Under the pieces are notes generated by a model that had not been told where the DNA came from, ran no database searches, and saw only the letters and a list, made by a program, of their open reading frames with translations. Both the position numbers and the translations under genes were made by a program. Below are positions 11,816 to 13,083 of a stretch of 13,083 bases of DNA, in pieces. Positions within the stretch are counted from its first letter, which is position 1; every line of letters starts with the position of its first letter. Source of the DNA: PBB1 sp043738425 (lineage in GTDB: Bacteria; Pseudomonadota; Gammaproteobacteria; Burkholderiales; Burkholderiaceae_C); assembly GCA_043738425.1 (NCBI GenBank), contig JAYUGJ010000002.1, forward strand, positions 1 through 13,083, written 5' to 3'.

Positions 11816-12966
11816 TCGTGGTCTTTGAGCGCCCGTCATTCTGGTTGCGCGTGCGGCCGGTGCTGCTGGGCTTTGATCTGCCGCTGCTGGCGGTGGTGCT
11901 GGCGCTGTCGGCCCTGGGCATGGTCACGATGTACTCGGTGGGCTATGACCACGGCAGCCGGTTTGTTGACCACGGCCGCAACATGCTGCTGGCGGCGCTG
12001 CTGATGTTCATCGTGGCCCAGGTGCCGCCTCAGCGGCTGCTGGCGCTGGCCGTGCCGCTGTATGCGTTGGGCGTGGCGCTGCTGGTGGCCACCGCGCTGT
12101 TTGGCATCACCAAAAAAGGCGCCACCCGCTGGTTGAACCTGGGCGTGGTGATCCAGCCCAGTGAAATCCTCAAACTGGCAATGCCGCTGATGCTGGCCTG
12201 GTGGTTTCAAAAGCGCGAGGGCCAGTTGCGGCTGCTCGACTTTGTCATCGCTGGCCTGCTGCTGGCGGTGCCGGTGGGCCTGGTGGCCAGGCAGCCTGAC
12301 CTGGGCACCGCGCTGCTGGTGCTGTCGGCGGGGCTGTACGTGATCTTTTTTGCCGGCCTGTCGTGGCGGCTGATCGCCCCGGTGATGCTGCTGGCCGGCA
12401 TCGCCATCAGCGCCATCATCCTGAGCGGCGACGCGCTGTGCCAGCCCGAGGTGCAATGGCACGGCATGCGCGATTACCAGAAGCAGCGCGTCTGCACCCT
12501 GCTCGACCCCAGCACCGACCCGCTGGGCAAGGGCTTTCACATCATCCAGGGCATGATCGCCATCGGCTCGGGCGGCGTCACCGGCAAGGGCTTCATGAGC
12601 GGCACCCAGACGCATCTTGAGTTCATCCCCGAGCGCACCACCGACTTCATCTTTGCCGCGTACTGTGAAGAGTTCGGCCTGCTGGCCGCTGCCGGCCTGC
12701 TGCTGGGCTTCACCTTTTTGATTCTGCGCGGGCTGTGGCTAGCGGCCCAGGCGCCCACCGTCTTCTCGCGGCTGCTGGCTGGCGCGCTGAGCTTGAGCTT
12801 CTTCACCTACGCCTTTGTCAACATGGGCATGGTCAGCGGCATCCTGCCGGTGGTGGGCATCCCGCTGCCCTTCATAAGCTACGGCGGCACGGCGATGGTC
12901 ACGCTGGGCGTGGCGCTGGGCATGCTGATGTCGATTGCGCGCAGCCGGGGCTTGATGCAGCGCTGA
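11812..12966 (+). CDS. rodA: Rod-shape peptidoglycan glycosyltransferase RodA (SEDS family)
   Basis: A complete 384-residue SEDS protein of the inner membrane that polymerises lipid II into glycan strands for sidewall growth, working with PBP2 (MrdA) in the elongasome (known). About ten membrane helices are visible. Landmarks: TMYSVGYDHGSRFVDHGRNMLL (39-60), FGITKKGATRWLNLG (97-111), QPSEILK (115-121), ARQPDLGTA (159-167), then TQTHLEFIPERTTDFIF with the conserved Asp278 of the proposed active-site loop, and PFISYGG (353-359) near the C terminus. It starts at a GTG with a strong GGAGG site. The start overlaps a TGA on the same strand, so it was probably once the second gene of an operon. Here its upstream partner is missing and it instead faces away from a truncated batD. 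The sequence closely follows Burkholderiales RodA by memory. Confidence 0.97.
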   Translation: MIVVFERPSFWLRVRPVLLGFDLPLLAVVLALSALGMVTMYSVGYDHGSRFVDHGRNMLLAALLMFIVAQVPPQRLLALAVPLYALGVALLVATALFGITKKGATRWLNLGVVIQPSEILKLAMPLMLAWWFQKREGQLRLLDFVIAGLLLAVPVGLVARQPDLGTALLVLSAGLYVIFFAGLSWRLIAPVMLLAGIAISAIILSGDALCQPEVQWHGMRDYQKQRVCTLLDPSTDPLGKGFHIIQGMIAIGSGGVTGKGFMSGTQTHLEFIPERTTDFIFAAYCEEFGLLAAAGLLLGFTFLILRGLWLAAQAPTVFSRLLAGALSLSFFTYAFVNMGMVSGILPVVGIPLPFISYGGTAMVTLGVALGMLMSIARSRGLMQR

Positions 12967-12976
12967 TGCGCCACGG

Positions 12977-12996
12977 GTCCCGCGCTGCGCCGGGAC
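12977..12996. terminator. Possible bidirectional terminator hairpin between convergent genes
   Basis: GTCCCG-CGCTGCGC-CGGGAC: 6-base GC-rich arms with an 8-base loop. It lies 10 bases after the rodA stop and 11 before the stop of the convergent histidine kinase gene. There is no T-tract, so termination is suggested by position and stem only. Confidence 0.35.
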
Positions 12997-13007
12997 ACGG
13001 CAGGCGC

Positions 13008-13083
13008 TCAGGCCGGCAGCGCCACCACCGGCCGCCGGCTGAGCAAAAATCGCACCGTGAACAGCGTGCCCGGCCCCTGGCCT
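13008..13083 (-). CDS. C-terminal end of a probable sensor histidine kinase (runs off the right edge)
   Basis: Only the last 24 residues are in the window: GQGPGTLFTVRFLLSRRPVV followed by ALPA and a stop. The G-x-G-x-G-T-x-F-x-V pattern is typical of the end of the histidine kinase ATP-binding (HATPase_c) domain, where the last strand follows the G-rich box. The gene converges on rodA with a 41-base gap. Sensor type and partner regulator are not visible. Confidence 0.6.
   Translation of the reverse strand, partial: GQGPGTLFTVRFLLSRRPVVALPA

Noticed and set aside
10793..11839. Long alternative frames opposite or within the batD remnant
   Set aside because: They are Arg/Pro-rich and lack motifs. 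Only the minus-strand frame ending at 10633 shows BatD-like segments and a membrane helix.

Overview
This is a high-G+C, densely coded window. The RodA sequence, the BatD remnant and the general gene style suggest a betaproteobacterium of the order Burkholderiales, possibly Comamonadaceae or a relative. That placement comes from remembered family resemblance, not from a search. From base 1 to about 11,680 every gene lies on the minus strand. After that comes rodA on the plus strand, then the tail of a histidine kinase on the minus strand.

Reading along the minus strand (right to left), the layout is as follows. A 5'-truncated batD (aerotolerance protein) is followed by a Dps-type ferritin, an NAD(P)-dependent semialdehyde/aldehyde dehydrogenase and a zinc alcohol dehydrogenase. 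Next is a three-gene unit joined by two 4-base ATGA stop/start overlaps: an exported sorbosone-dehydrogenase-like protein, a four-helix DUF2177 membrane protein and an ECF sigma factor. Last come a Tat-exported Acg-type nitroreductase, a phosphoketolase and the first 117 residues of a cation P-type ATPase that runs off the left edge.

Acg nitroreductase, phosphoketolase, cation ATPase and alcohol dehydrogenase together resemble the low-oxygen/dormancy gene sets known as the DosR regulon in mycobacteria and the lxa locus in Burkholderia cenocepacia. A candidate FNR/ANR-type site with class II promoter spacing lies in front of the ATPase. Phosphoketolase would make acetyl phosphate from sugar phosphates, the two dehydrogenases would interconvert alcohols, aldehydes and acids, and Dps would sequester iron and protect DNA.

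Three things stand out. (1) The sorbosone dehydrogenase/DUF2177/ECF sigma unit has no recognisable anti-sigma factor, and the sigma factor carries a long His/Ala-rich N-terminal extension ending near a CxxC motif. (2) Short tandem repeats with 6-, 9- or 12-base units recur in both spacers and coding sequence. (3) Around 11,680-11,720 an N-terminally truncated batD abuts, back to back, what looks like the very end of the gene normally upstream of rodA. The junction sits in a hexanucleotide repeat, so it is either a genomic rearrangement or an assembly chimera.

No tRNA, rRNA, CRISPR array, insertion sequence or prophage gene was seen. No gene-free stretch exceeds 300 bases; the longest are 4142-4344 and 7073-7275 (203 bases each), and both are described below.
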